DNA of 64,000 nt from CAZUMJ01 sp964621605 (GCA_964621605.1 CAZUMJ010000014.1:9520-73519), one strand, 5' to 3'; numbered from the stretch's first letter, positions 53,425 through 62,366 are shown. Translations and numbers: made by a program. The notes: generated from the letters alone by a model not told the origin.

Positions 53425-55052
53425 ACGGCGAACGCATCCTCATGGTCGGCCCGTACGCGCCCTACCGCGATGGCATCGCCGCGTACGTGGTGCAGCAGGT
53501 GCGCGCGTTGCGGCGAGCCGGCAACCACGTCGAGGTGCTGTCGCCGTGGCCGTCGGCCGCGCACCACCACCTCGACCTGACCCAGCCGCGGTCCATGTCG
53601 GCCCTGCGTGCGCTGGCCAAGGGCTTCGACCGTGTCGTGGTGCACTTCCACCCCGACTACTACTTCCCGCAGCCGGCCACGTTCACGGTGCGGGTGAGCC
53701 GGGCGAGCGCATTCGCGGCCGCGTTGCGGTCGGGCCCACCGGCGACGCTGGTCCTGCATGAGATCGACGAACGCTGGGGCCAAGCACGCGACGCGTCGGG
53801 CGTTGCCGTGCGGGCGCTGCTGCGCTCGTTCGACGCGGTAGAGGTGCACGACGACGCCCAGCGCGCGCAGTTGATCGATGCGTTCGGCGTTGCCCCGGCG
53901 ACGATCTCGGTGGTCGAGCACGGGAAGCACTTCGTGGCGCACACCCACGCGACGCGCGCGCAGGCCCGCGCGGCGCTCGGCATCGCCGACGATGCGCACG
54001 TCGCCTTGTGCATCGGCTTCATCGCCGCACACAAGGGGTTCGACAGGGCGGTGCAGGCCTTCGGGCGGGTGACCGGCGGCGACCCAGGTCGCGCCGAGCT
54101 GCATCTCGTCGGGTCGCCGTCGACGGGGGTTGCCGCAGCGCAGGCGTACCTCGAAGAGCTCCGCGGGCTTGTCGAAGCCACGCCGGGCGCGTTCCTGCAC
54201 GACGGGTACGTGAGCGATGCGGCGTTCGACAGGTGGCTGCTCGCCGCCGACGTGGTGCTGCTGCCGTACCGGCACATCTGGTCGTCGGGGGTGGCGGAAC
54301 GGGCCGCACTCTTCGAGCGCCCGGTGCTCGTGACCCGTGTGGGTGGGTTGGCGGAGCAGGTCGAGGGGCACGACGGCTCACGGGTCGTCGCCGACGACGA
54401 CGAGCTCGCCGAGGCTTACGCCGCGCTGCTCGCCGACGCGGGCGTGATCGAGCAGGCCGTGCTGCCCGCAGCCGAGCCGTGGGGCGACGACCTCGACCAG
54501 GCGGCAGTGCTCGCCGCGCTACGCCAGCGCGCGGATGTCCGTCGTGGGTTCAGCTTCGACCATGCGGCTCGGTTGCAGGCCACGCAGCCGCGCACGGGGG
54601 GTGCACCGGTCCTGGCGTCGGCGCCCGCCGCTCGAGGCTCGTCGCCGCTTGCCGGCTCGGCCTCGTCGCCGTTGCCCGGGCTCGAGCAGGCGCACGCCGA
54701 TCTGGGTCGTGCGTTGGCGTCGCTGCGAGCGCTGGGCCCGCTGGCGCGCCCGGCGCCGGTGTCGGGTCGCCCCGGCGTGTCGGGGTTCAAGCAGGTCGAG
54801 CGTCGGCTCCTCAACTGGGAGCTCGAGCCGGTCATCGGGTGGGTGGACGAGCTCCGCCGGAGCGTGCAGGCCGCAGTCGAAGCCACCGCAGCCCTCGCGG
54901 CCGCAACGGCAGTTGTCTCGGGGGCGCCCAACCCTGACGCTGGGCCCCTGCAAGCTCAGGACTCGCCGGGGTCGCCTACCTCACCGAGGTCGCCCACGTC
55001 GCCGGGGTCGCCGTCCGCGCCCGGCGACGGCACCCGCGCCACGACGGCGTAG
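53415..55052 (+). CDS. GT4 family glycosyltransferase with long C-terminal tail
   Basis: 545 residues from GTG 53415. Acceptor domain: MVGPYAPYRDGIAAYVVQQVRAL, VVHFHPDYYFPQPATF; donor domain: VALCIGFIAAHKGFDRAVQAF, FLHDGYVSDAAFDRWLLAADVVLLPYRHIWSSGVAERAALFERPVLV. Residues ~380-545 are an extension: Ala/Ser/Pro-rich, then a helical stretch (VERRLLNWELEPVIGWVDELRRSVQAAVEATAAL) and a final Ser/Pro repeat region. The last 97 bp overlap the convergent methyltransferase gene and are coding on both strands. Confidence 0.85.
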   Translation: MALNGERILMVGPYAPYRDGIAAYVVQQVRALRRAGNHVEVLSPWPSAAHHHLDLTQPRSMSALRALAKGFDRVVVHFHPDYYFPQPATFTVRVSRASAFAAALRSGPPATLVLHEIDERWGQARDASGVAVRALLRSFDAVEVHDDAQRAQLIDAFGVAPATISVVEHGKHFVAHTHATRAQARAALGIADDAHVALCIGFIAAHKGFDRAVQAFGRVTGGDPGRAELHLVGSPSTGVAAAQAYLEELRGLVEATPGAFLHDGYVSDAAFDRWLLAADVVLLPYRHIWSSGVAERAALFERPVLVTRVGGLAEQVEGHDGSRVVADDDELAEAYAALLADAGVIEQAVLPAAEPWGDDLDQAAVLAALRQRADVRRGFSFDHAARLQATQPRTGGAPVLASAPAARGSSPLAGSASSPLPGLEQAHADLGRALASLRALGPLARPAPVSGRPGVSGFKQVERRLLNWELEPVIGWVDELRRSVQAAVEATAALAAATAVVSGAPNPDAGPLQAQDSPGSPTSPRSPTSPGSPSAPGDGTRATTA

Positions 55053-56419
55053 TCCTGGGGGCCGCTGAGCGCGGCGCGGACATCTTCGAGGATCTCCGCG
55101 GCTGCTGAACCGGCGGGCGCGTCGATGCCGAGCTCGGCAGCCCAGTCGCGGTCGAAGTTGCGCGCGGGGTGCAGCGGGACGACTTCGACGGGATCGAACC
55201 CCACGTGGCTCAGCGCGAACTGGAGCAACTCGGGGTGCAAGGGGCGCTCGTGGGTCGGGTCGAGCCAGAACTGCGCGGCACCGACGCGCACGTTGGTGGG
55301 GTTCGGCGTCTCGAGCACCAAGACGCCGCCGGGCCGCAGCGCCCGGTAGGCGTGCTGCGCGAGGCGCAGCAGCACCGGCAACGGGAGGTGCTCGGCGAGG
55401 TGGAACCCGGTGACCGCGCCCAGCGACGCGGGTGCGAGCCCAGCCAGGTGTGCGCCTGCCTCTCCGACGCGCACGTCGAGGCCACGCTCCTGGTTCGCCT
55501 CGGCGAACGCCGCGTTCAGGTCGACCCCGTAGGCCGGCACCTCGGCTTCGGCGAGCAGTTCCAGCCACTCGCCCCGACCACAGCCGATGTCGACGACCGG
55601 CCCGCCCGTCTGCTGCACGGCTTCGAGGTGCACGGACAGCAGGGTCTTCACGTCCGCTCGCGACCCCCTGAAGCGCCGTTCGAGGTCGCGGTAGAAGCCG
55701 TCGTTGCCACGCGAGAGGAGCTCGTCGAGCGGGTCACCGTTCTCGATGGTGCCTCGTGTGTCGTTGGGGCCTTGTGCGCCGCCGGCATTGGGGCTCGCGG
55801 CGCCTGGGGTTGCGGCGTGCGCAGCCGCCTCGTTCGGCCGCGGGGTGCCGGCAACCGCCTGTGCGATCGCGGCGCGCGTGCCGACCACGATGTCGTCGAG
55901 CAGGATCCGCACGCGGGCGAGGTCGCCGCGCAGCTCGTCGATCTGCGCCTGTCGTGTGACCTGGTGGCGGTCGATGTCGTCGAGACGCGCCAAGATCTCG
56001 GCCACCCCGGCATCGAGGTGGCCGAGACGGGGGCCGACCTGGTCGACGGTGTGGCGGACGTCGCCGAGGAGCTTGTGGTCGTCACCTTGCCAGGCGGCCA
56101 TGCGTTCTGTTCGTCCGGCGAGGGCTTCCACGGCGCTTGCGAGGTGGTCGCTGGCTTGGCGCGCCCGATGTTCGACGGGGGCAAGGGCACGACGGCGGAC
56201 GTCGCTGGTCATGCGGTTCGCTGCGGCGCGCGCCGCGGCGGCACGCGAAGCTCCGGGCGTCGTGGCGAGACCAGACGCGTCGGCCTCGGCCCAGAGTCGG
56301 TCGAGCGCATCGAGATGGTGCGCAACTGCGGCTGCGCCGGGGTCGGCTGCGCCGGGGTCGGCTGCGCTGGGGTCGGCTGCGCTGGGGTCGGCTGCGCCGG
56401 GGTCGAGGGGCTCGGTCAC
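54956..56419 (-). CDS. Coiled-coil SAM-dependent methyltransferase, possible chain-capping enzyme
   Basis: 487 residues from GTG 56419. The N-terminus carries a 15-bp repeat (ADPGA/ADPSA). Residues ~40-190 are helical and partly coiled coil (VRHTVDQVGPRLGHLDAGVAEILARLDDIDRHQ). The methyltransferase domain begins FYRDLERRFRGSRADVK; VVDIGCGRGEWLELLAEAEV is motif I, YGVDLNAAFAEANQERG motif II, VTGFHLAEHLPLPVLLRLAQHAYRALRPGGVLVLETPNP motifs IV-V. In O-antigen systems such proteins methylate the growing end of the polymer. With a Wzt-type domain in the exporter this may be the terminating enzyme. No kinase domain is present. Confidence 0.82.
   Translation of the reverse strand: MTEPLDPGAADPSAADPSAADPGAADPGAAAVAHHLDALDRLWAEADASGLATTPGASRAAAARAAANRMTSDVRRRALAPVEHRARQASDHLASAVEALAGRTERMAAWQGDDHKLLGDVRHTVDQVGPRLGHLDAGVAEILARLDDIDRHQVTRQAQIDELRGDLARVRILLDDIVVGTRAAIAQAVAGTPRPNEAAAHAATPGAASPNAGGAQGPNDTRGTIENGDPLDELLSRGNDGFYRDLERRFRGSRADVKTLLSVHLEAVQQTGGPVVDIGCGRGEWLELLAEAEVPAYGVDLNAAFAEANQERGLDVRVGEAGAHLAGLAPASLGAVTGFHLAEHLPLPVLLRLAQHAYRALRPGGVLVLETPNPTNVRVGAAQFWLDPTHERPLHPELLQFALSHVGFDPVEVVPLHPARNFDRDWAAELGIDAPAGSAAAEILEDVRAALSGPQDYAVVARVPSPGADGDPGDVGDLGEVGDPGES
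56330..56404. repeat. Five 15-bp tandem repeats in the methyltransferase N-terminus
   Basis: GGCTGCGCYGGGGTC five times on the plus strand, coding ADPGA/ADPSA units on the minus strand. Confidence 0.9.
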
Positions 56420-56463
56420 GTGCTCATCCTCGCGTTCCCGACCCTCGGCGCGCTACCGGGCGC

Positions 56464-56649
56464 AAAACGCACCATGGAGGGTCCCGGGGGAAGGGACCCT
56501 CCATGGGAGTCGTCGCTCGCCCCGGGGGAGAGGCGAGCGGTTCGTGTTGCCCCGGTGGGGGAACCGGTTCGGCAACACGGCCTGATCAGGTGGGGGAACC
56601 CGATCGGCGATGGTGCAGCCAGCAGGTGCTGACCGACAGGGCTGGTCAG
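56464..56649 (-). ncRNA. Hairpin array with C-rich loops, 6C-RNA-like
   Basis: Read on the minus strand, four successive stem-loops carry CCCCC in the loop: 56584-56605 (7-bp stem with one G-U, loop UUCCCCCA), 56543-56579 (9-bp outer stem, inner CCGGU/ACCGG, loop UCCCCC), 56514-56539 (8-bp stem, loop UCUCCCCCGG) and 56472-56506 (14-bp perfect stem, loop UUCCCCC), the last followed by four T after four bases, a terminator-like end. A fifth hairpin, 56629-56649, spans the stop codon of the coiled-coil gene. The Rfam 6C RNA of Actinobacteria has two hairpins with six or more C in each loop; this has more hairpins and five C, so the assignment is tentative. It could also be a 5' leader of the methyltransferase mRNA. 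Confidence 0.5.
56472..56506 (-). terminator. Strong 14-bp hairpin with downstream T4
   Basis: Arms 56472-56485 and 56493-56506 are perfect inverted repeats around GGGGGAA (plus strand). TTTT at 56467-56464 follows on the minus strand. It probably ends the transcript of the coiled-coil gene and hairpin array. Confidence 0.55.
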
Positions 56650-57050
56650 GCGGCGCGAACGACCAGCGACCGGACCTGGCCGCGGGCATCCTTGGCGGCG
56701 ACACGAGCCTGCTTGACGAGATCGGCGGCCTGGGCGGGGAGCTTGGACTCGACCTCGTCGAGGATGGCGTCGAGGCGCTCCTCGAGGTCGGCGACGCGCT
56801 CCTCGACCAGCTTCACGCGGTCTTCGACGCCGTCGGTCAGCTTCTCGATGCTCGCGAGCGTGTCGGTGGTGAGCTTCTCGAACTGGTCGCGGGCCTGGTC
56901 TGCCTGCTCGCGCAGGTTGCCCGCGAGGCTGCGGCGCTGGACCTGGGCACGCTGGACGGTCAGCACGCCGAAGCCGATGGCGATGTAGGCGGCGTCCTTC
57001 GCAACCTTGGCGATCTCGTCGGTGAGGTCTGCGATGTCGAACTCTGGCAT
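56646..57050 (-). CDS. Helical coiled-coil protein, HBHA/phasin-like, function unknown
   Basis: 134 residues from ATG 57050 with a strong GAGGAGG ribosome site. After DIADLTDEIAKVAKDAAYIAIGFGVL, a short hydrophobic stretch, comes a long charged coiled coil (LREQADQARDQFEKLTTDTLASIEKL, RVKLVEERVADLEERLDAILDEVESKL) and a basic Ala-rich end. This resembles the heparin-binding haemagglutinin or phasin type of actinobacteria in form only. It may bind lipid surfaces or the membrane. The hairpin array lies right after its stop. Confidence 0.7.
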   Translation of the reverse strand: MPEFDIADLTDEIAKVAKDAAYIAIGFGVLTVQRAQVQRRSLAGNLREQADQARDQFEKLTTDTLASIEKLTDGVEDRVKLVEERVADLEERLDAILDEVESKLPAQAADLVKQARVAAKDARGQVRSLVVRAA

Positions 57051-57198
57051 GAATGCCTCCTCAGTGCTTGGCGCCGGAGCGCCTGGCGAAGTGCTAACCA
57101 CCATAGCGCCCGTGCATAACAGTTGCAAGCACTCTGCGGCCTCTGTGACGAGTGCCTCACAGCGGATTGGCTGTTCCAGGGCCCCGCGAGGGGCCGAG

Positions 57199-57204
57199 TA
57201 GCCT
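57199..57204 (+). promoter_or_regulatory. -10 element TAGCCT of the GT2-membrane gene
   Basis: TAGCCT lies 9 nt before GTG 57214. Confidence 0.5.
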
Positions 57205-57213
57205 CGGAAGATC

Positions 57214-60200
57214 GTGGAATCCGACGGACCCGGCGCCGACGCGCCTGACGACGCCGCCGACGCAGATGCGCCGAGCTACCTGCCCCTGGGTCCGGCAGAT
57301 GCGTCGCGCATGGCGGCGTTCGCGTCGCTCGCGGGCATCGACGACGAACCGTCTCCCGGGCCGGTCACCGAGGTCGTGCAGGCGGTCGGTATCGCCCCAC
57401 CAGTCGTCGCCGTCGTCGTCACGCACGACGCGGACGACTGGCTCGACGAGGTGCTGAGCAGCCTGGCGGACCAGACCTACGAGAACCTCTCGGTGCTCGT
57501 GATCGACACAGGGAGCGCCGTCGATCCGACGCCCCGCATCGCGCGTGTCATGCCGGGGGCGTTCGTCCGGCGCCTCGACCACAACCCGGGGTTCGCCCCC
57601 GCCCTCAACGAGGCGCTGCACCTTGTCGAAGGGGCATCGTTCCTGCTGCTGTGCCACGACGACGTGGCGCTCGACAGCGACGCGGTGCACGAGCTCGTCG
57701 AAGAGGCGTTCCGCTCGAACGCCGGCGTCGTCGGCCCCAAGCTCGTCGACTGGGACGACCCGGAGCTCATCTTGCAGGTCGGACTGGCGGCCGACCGATG
57801 CGGCGCGCCGTCGCCCTACGCCGAGCACGGCGAGCTCGACCAGGCACAGCACGATGCCGTCCGCGACGTCTTCACCGTGCCGGGCGCGTGCACCCTGGTG
57901 CGGGCCGACCTCTTCGAGCATCTGGGCGGGTTCGACCCGTCGCTGACGCTGGTCGGCGAAGACCTCGATCTCTCCTGGCGGGCGCAGTTGGTCGGTGCAC
58001 GTGTCATCGTCGCTCCCGCCGCCCGGGTGCGACACCGCGAGCGTCTCGCAGAACGGCGTCCTGACCTCGACGTGGACGCGCTCGCCGTCGCCCACCGCCT
58101 GCGCACCATGGCGGGCAGCGTCGGGCGTTGGGCTCTGCCTGTGGCGCTGCTGCGCGCAGCGTTCCTCACCGTGGTGGAGGCCGTCTTGTGCCTGCTCGGC
58201 GGCCGCGGGTCCGACGCTCGCGCACTCGTCGCGGCGTGGCCGGCCTTGCTGCGCCAGCAGGCGTCGGTGCGCGCGATGCGCCGCCGCATGCGTCCGCTGC
58301 GGCAGGTGAAGGACGCAGATGTGGCAGACCTCCAACTCCGGGGGAGCGCGCGGATCCTGGCCGACCTGCGCGTCCACCGGCGCCATCGGGTGCCTACGAC
58401 ATCTCGACGTCGCGGGGCACCGCGCGTGGCGCGGCGTGACGATCTCGTCACCTTGGTGGTCTGGGTGGTCGCGCTCGTCATGCTCGTGGGCTCACGCGGG
58501 CTCCTGCTTGGCGACATCCCCGCGGTGGGCGACTTCGCGCGCATCACCGACGGTCCCTTCGCGCTGTTGCATACCTTCGTGGCGGGCTGGCGCCCGATGG
58601 GCCTCGGTGGCCCTGCAGCGTCTCCACCCGCGCTCGCCTACTTCGGCTTGGGTGGGCTCGTGTTCGGCGGCGCGATGGGCGCGCTGCGCGCGTGCACGAT
58701 CCTCGTGATGTTGCCGATCGGCGCCTTCGGAGCGTGGCGGCTGGCGGCACCGTTGGGTTCCCGTCGCGCACAGCTGGCGGCGCTTGTCGTCTACGTCGCA
58801 GGTCCGGTGGGCTACAACGCGTTGGCGCAAGGCCACTGGCCGGGTCTCGTCCTTGCTGCCGCTGCTCCCTGGCTCCTCGCTGCGCTCGCTCGTGCGACCG
58901 GCATGGCACCCTTCGCCCCTCGATCCGACGCGCATGACGCCGATGTCGCCAACGGGGTCGAATCCGACACGGTCGGCGACGCACTCGATGCGCCCTCCGA
59001 TGCGCGGGCGAACGCTCGTAGCCGTCGGTGGTGGGTGCAGGCCTGCGGGCTCGGTCTCGCGCTCGGCGTGGTCGTCGGCGTTGCGCCGGCGGTGCTTGGC
59101 GTGGTCGTCGTCGTCGCGGTCGGTGTGCTCCTCGGCTCGGTCGTGGCGATGCGGCTCGGCGGCGTCGCACGCCTCTGGCTCGTGGTGGTCGTCGCGCTCC
59201 TGGTGGCCGCGCTCATCCAGCTGCCGTGGCTCCTCTCGCTCTTCGAGCCCGGCGCCCAATGGGCAACGGCGATCGGTCCGCGGGCCGCGGTTGGTGGTGG
59301 GTTGTCGCTTGCGCAGGTGCTGCGCTTCGAGACGGGGCCGTTCGGCGGCACCCCGCTGGGATATGCGCTTCCGATCGCCGGGCTGCTGCCGCTGCTCGTC
59401 GGACGAGGTTGGCGCTTCACCTGGGCGTTGCGCGCATGGGGCGTCGCGGTGGCGTGCTGGGCGGTCGTGTGGGCCGGTCAGGCCGGTTGGCTGCGCGTCC
59501 CGCTCCCGACGCCCGACGTGTTGCTCGCGCCAGCGTTGGCTGCGCTGGCGTTGGCTGCCGCGCTCGGCGTGGCGGCTTTCGAGATCGATCTCCCCGGGTA
59601 TCGCTTCGGGTGGCGACAGGCCGTGACGGGGCTCACGGTGCTGGCGTTGCTGGTGAGCTCCCTGCCGCTGCTGGTGACGGCCTTTGCCGGACGCTGGAAG
59701 GTTCCGGGCGGCGATGTGGCGGGTGCGCTGCCGTTCGTGCAGACCGACCGCAACAGCGCAGCGTTCCGTGTGCTGTGGGTCGGTGACCCCAAGGCGCTCC
59801 CCGTCGGGGCGTGGCGTGTCGACGACCACCTGTCCTACGCCACCACCAACGACGGCCTTCCAGGTATCGACGAGGTGTGGGCGACGGCCTCTCCGGGGAA
59901 GGCGCAGCTCCTTGGCAAGGCGCTGAAGCTGGCGGTGTCGGGGCAGACCACGCGCCTCGGCGAACTGCTCGCGCCGCTCGGCGTGCGCTATCTCGTGGTG
60001 CCGTCCCGGGTGGTGCCGACGCCGTATTCGGCGCCGGACGCGCCCCCTCCGGCGGCGGTCCCAGCCGGCTTGGAAGCACAACTCGACCTCGAGGAGGTTC
60101 CGGCGAACCCGGCGCTCGTCGTCTACCGCAACACGGCATGGAAGCCGTCGCCGTTGCTGTTGACGCCCGCGCCAGCGGTGTCGCAGTCGTGGCGATCACC

Positions 60201-60756
60201 CACCATGGGTGCGGGCGCACCGGTGCTTGGTGGAACCGACGAGGCCAGTCGTGCGGGGAAGCTCCCCGACAGGGGTCTGGTGGTGACGGATCAGGTGGCC
60301 TCGGATGCCTGGACGCTCGAGGTCGGAGGCAAGCCCGCTCGGTCCGTGACCGTCGACGGCTGGCGCCAGGGCTTTGCGGTGGGTGCCCCGGGCGAGGCGA
60401 CGCTGCACCGTTCGGTGCGCGCCGATGGGGTCCTGCTCGTCGTCGCGCAGCTCCTCGTGCTCTTGGCGATCATCGAGGTTCGTCGTCGCGGTCGCCGGGG
60501 TCCGAAGCTCGGTGACGCCGTACTGGCACACGAACCCGAGACGCTCCGCGCGGGCGGGCACGAGGTGGCCATCCCGCTGCGGGTGTTCGACCACCCGCTG
60601 GACGCTCCAGCAGCGGCGTCCGCCGCCGATGAGGCTGGCCCTGCCGACGAGTCTGGGCCTGCCGATGAGTCTGGGTCTGCCGACGAGTCTGGGTCTGCCG
60701 ACGAGGCTGGGTCTGCCGACGAGCCCACCCCGCCGGCCGGGGAGGGAACGCCGTGA
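57214..60756 (+). CDS. GT2 glycosyltransferase fused to a large polytopic membrane domain
   Basis: 1180 residues from GTG 57214. Residues ~60-320 are a GT-A fold: VAVVVTHDADDWLDEVLSSLADQ, RLDHNPGFAPALNEAL, FLLLCHDDVALD (DxD-like DD), and EDLDLSWRAQLVGARV (ED/W acceptor motif). About 12 membrane helices follow (~400-820), then an extracytoplasmic domain to ~1090 and one more helix. The C-terminal cytoplasmic tail is an 18-bp repeat (ADESG units, 60625-60723). Similar large proteins in actinobacteria sit near envelope glycan genes; the sugar is unknown. The DUF5719 gene overlaps its stop (GTGA). Confidence 0.85.
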   Translation: MESDGPGADAPDDAADADAPSYLPLGPADASRMAAFASLAGIDDEPSPGPVTEVVQAVGIAPPVVAVVVTHDADDWLDEVLSSLADQTYENLSVLVIDTGSAVDPTPRIARVMPGAFVRRLDHNPGFAPALNEALHLVEGASFLLLCHDDVALDSDAVHELVEEAFRSNAGVVGPKLVDWDDPELILQVGLAADRCGAPSPYAEHGELDQAQHDAVRDVFTVPGACTLVRADLFEHLGGFDPSLTLVGEDLDLSWRAQLVGARVIVAPAARVRHRERLAERRPDLDVDALAVAHRLRTMAGSVGRWALPVALLRAAFLTVVEAVLCLLGGRGSDARALVAAWPALLRQQASVRAMRRRMRPLRQVKDADVADLQLRGSARILADLRVHRRHRVPTTSRRRGAPRVARRDDLVTLVVWVVALVMLVGSRGLLLGDIPAVGDFARITDGPFALLHTFVAGWRPMGLGGPAASPPALAYFGLGGLVFGGAMGALRACTILVMLPIGAFGAWRLAAPLGSRRAQLAALVVYVAGPVGYNALAQGHWPGLVLAAAAPWLLAALARATGMAPFAPRSDAHDADVANGVESDTVGDALDAPSDARANARSRRWWVQACGLGLALGVVVGVAPAVLGVVVVVAVGVLLGSVVAMRLGGVARLWLVVVVALLVAALIQLPWLLSLFEPGAQWATAIGPRAAVGGGLSLAQVLRFETGPFGGTPLGYALPIAGLLPLLVGRGWRFTWALRAWGVAVACWAVVWAGQAGWLRVPLPTPDVLLAPALAALALAAALGVAAFEIDLPGYRFGWRQAVTGLTVLALLVSSLPLLVTAFAGRWKVPGGDVAGALPFVQTDRNSAAFRVLWVGDPKALPVGAWRVDDHLSYATTNDGLPGIDEVWATASPGKAQLLGKALKLAVSGQTTRLGELLAPLGVRYLVVPSRVVPTPYSAPDAPPPAAVPAGLEAQLDLEEVPANPALVVYRNTAWKPSPLLLTPAPAVSQSWRSPTMGAGAPVLGGTDEASRAGKLPDRGLVVTDQVASDAWTLEVGGKPARSVTVDGWRQGFAVGAPGEATLHRSVRADGVLLVVAQLLVLLAIIEVRRRGRRGPKLGDAVLAHEPETLRAGGHEVAIPLRVFDHPLDAPAAASAADEAGPADESGPADESGSADESGSADEAGSADEPTPPAGEGTP
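60625..60723 (+). repeat. 18-bp tandem repeat coding the acidic C-terminal tail
   Basis: Five full units of GCCGAYGAGKCTGGBYCT and half of a sixth, coding ADESGP/ADESGS/ADEAGS. Confidence 0.88.
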
Positions 60757-62366
60757 CGCGCACCGCCGATGAGCGCCGGGCTTCCCGGCGCGCCACTCGC
60801 GCCTCGGAGGGAGGGCGTGGCATGGCCGCTCGGCGCATCGTTGCGCTCGCCTCCCTCGTCGCGGTCGGCCTTCTCGCCGGCGTCGTCGGGGAGCGCCACG
60901 ACCCCACGCCGACGATCTTGGCGCCTCCGGTCACCGACGGCGCCGCCACGATCGACGCAGGTGAGCCCGCGGTGGAGCTCCCCGCCGGCCGCACCGACCT
61001 GGCGCTCCCGACGGCGAGCCCTGCCGGGTCGTTCAGCACCACCTGGTACTGCGTCGGCGGGTCCGGTGCTGCCGACGGCCCGGCACCAGCGACCGTCGAG
61101 CTCCTCAACCGTGGCGACACAGCCACCGACGCCGTGCTCACCGCGGTCGGTGACGACGGAACATCGTCAACCCGTGCGGTGCCCCTGGCGCCACGCACGC
61201 GTGTCGAGGTTCCCCTCACGCAGTTGTCGGCTGCCCGAAGCGTGGCGCTCACGGTCGAGGCGCCCGGGGGCGATGTCACCGCGGCGCAGCGGATCACGAC
61301 CCCGTCGGGTACGAGCTCGGCACCGTGCACGAGTCGCGCCGCCGACCAGTGGTACCTCGCCGGTGGGAGCACCGACCGCGGCGCCGAGGAAGAGATCGTC
61401 GTCTACAACCCGTTCGCGGACGCGGCCACGGTGGATGTCACGTACTTCCTGCCCGACGGCTTGCGGCGACCCGAACGGGCCCAGGGCATCCCCGTGCCAG
61501 CGCACGCCGTCACCGTCGTGCGGGTGCGTGACACCCAAGATCGGATCGTGACGATCGGTGCCACGGTCTCGACCCGTACCGGCCAGGTCATCGTGGCGCG
61601 ACGTCAGAGCTTCGACGGGACGGGCGAGGCCGGCCCGACTGGGCAACCCCCGAAGGGCGTGTCGGTCGCACTCGGTAGCCCGTGGGCGGCGCGGCGTTTC
61701 GTGCTCGCCGATGCCGCGGTCGGCGCGGCCGGGTCGAGCACCCGCCTCGTGGTGCTGAACCCGGGTGCTGAGCCGTCCACGGTCCGCCTCGAGGTGCAGG
61801 TCGACAGCCCCGACCTGAATGGGCAGCCGAGCCCCCTCACCCTCCAGGTCCCCGCGAGCTCATGGAAGGTGCTCGGTCCTGAGGACCTTCGACAGCTTCC
61901 GCCAGGCGTGGCGTTCAGCGTGACGGGCACCGTGACGACCGGCGGGCCCGTGGTCGCGGAGGCGTGGCGCTATGGCGACCCAGGGAGCCCTGCCGCGGGG
62001 GTGTCGGTGCTCAACGGTGCTCCGGTGGCAGCGACCGATTGGCTGGTGCCTGCGGCACCGGCAGCGGGAGTGACGACGTGGCTGAGTGTGGTGTCCGCCG
62101 GAAAGGCCGCGACCGTGGAGTTGGCCGTGGTGCACGACGGGAAGCGGTCTCGACTTGTGCTGCCGAAGGGCTCGCTCGCCGGGGTCGGCGCGGGCGGTCG
62201 GGTCAGCATCGACCTCACCGCCGCCTTGGCCCCGTTCCCGAACGGTGTCGTCCTCGTGCACGCAACCGCACCGGTCGTGGTGGCCGCGACGAGCTCGGGC
62301 GGCACCGGCCCCGACAGCAGCGCGCAGCTCGGCTACCCGTTGGCGGGCACGATCAGCGCACCGTGA
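60753..62366 (+). CDS. DUF5719 family extracytoplasmic protein
   Basis: 537 residues from GTG 60753 (GTGA overlap). One N-terminal membrane helix (ARRIVALASLVAVGLLAGVVG) and then repeated beta-sandwich-like modules of ~100 residues: STTWYCVGGSG and DQWYLAGGST begin two of them, with VELLNRGD, VVYNPFAD and VVLNPGAE patterns. The WYC motif near the N-terminus is typical of DUF5719. Function unknown; its coupling to the GT2-membrane protein is a common actinobacterial arrangement and suggests a shared envelope role. Confidence 0.85.
   Translation: MTRTADERRASRRATRASEGGRGMAARRIVALASLVAVGLLAGVVGERHDPTPTILAPPVTDGAATIDAGEPAVELPAGRTDLALPTASPAGSFSTTWYCVGGSGAADGPAPATVELLNRGDTATDAVLTAVGDDGTSSTRAVPLAPRTRVEVPLTQLSAARSVALTVEAPGGDVTAAQRITTPSGTSSAPCTSRAADQWYLAGGSTDRGAEEEIVVYNPFADAATVDVTYFLPDGLRRPERAQGIPVPAHAVTVVRVRDTQDRIVTIGATVSTRTGQVIVARRQSFDGTGEAGPTGQPPKGVSVALGSPWAARRFVLADAAVGAAGSSTRLVVLNPGAEPSTVRLEVQVDSPDLNGQPSPLTLQVPASSWKVLGPEDLRQLPPGVAFSVTGTVTTGGPVVAEAWRYGDPGSPAAGVSVLNGAPVAATDWLVPAAPAAGVTTWLSVVSAGKAATVELAVVHDGKRSRLVLPKGSLAGVGAGGRVSIDLTAALAPFPNGVVLVHATAPVVVAATSSGGTGPDSSAQLGYPLAGTISAP

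Noticed and set aside
56464..56649. CsrA/Rsm-type sponge RNA with GGA loops on the plus strand
   Set aside because: CsrA is generally not found in Actinobacteria, and the flanking genes and terminator-like T-run point to minus-strand transcription, where loops read CCCCC.
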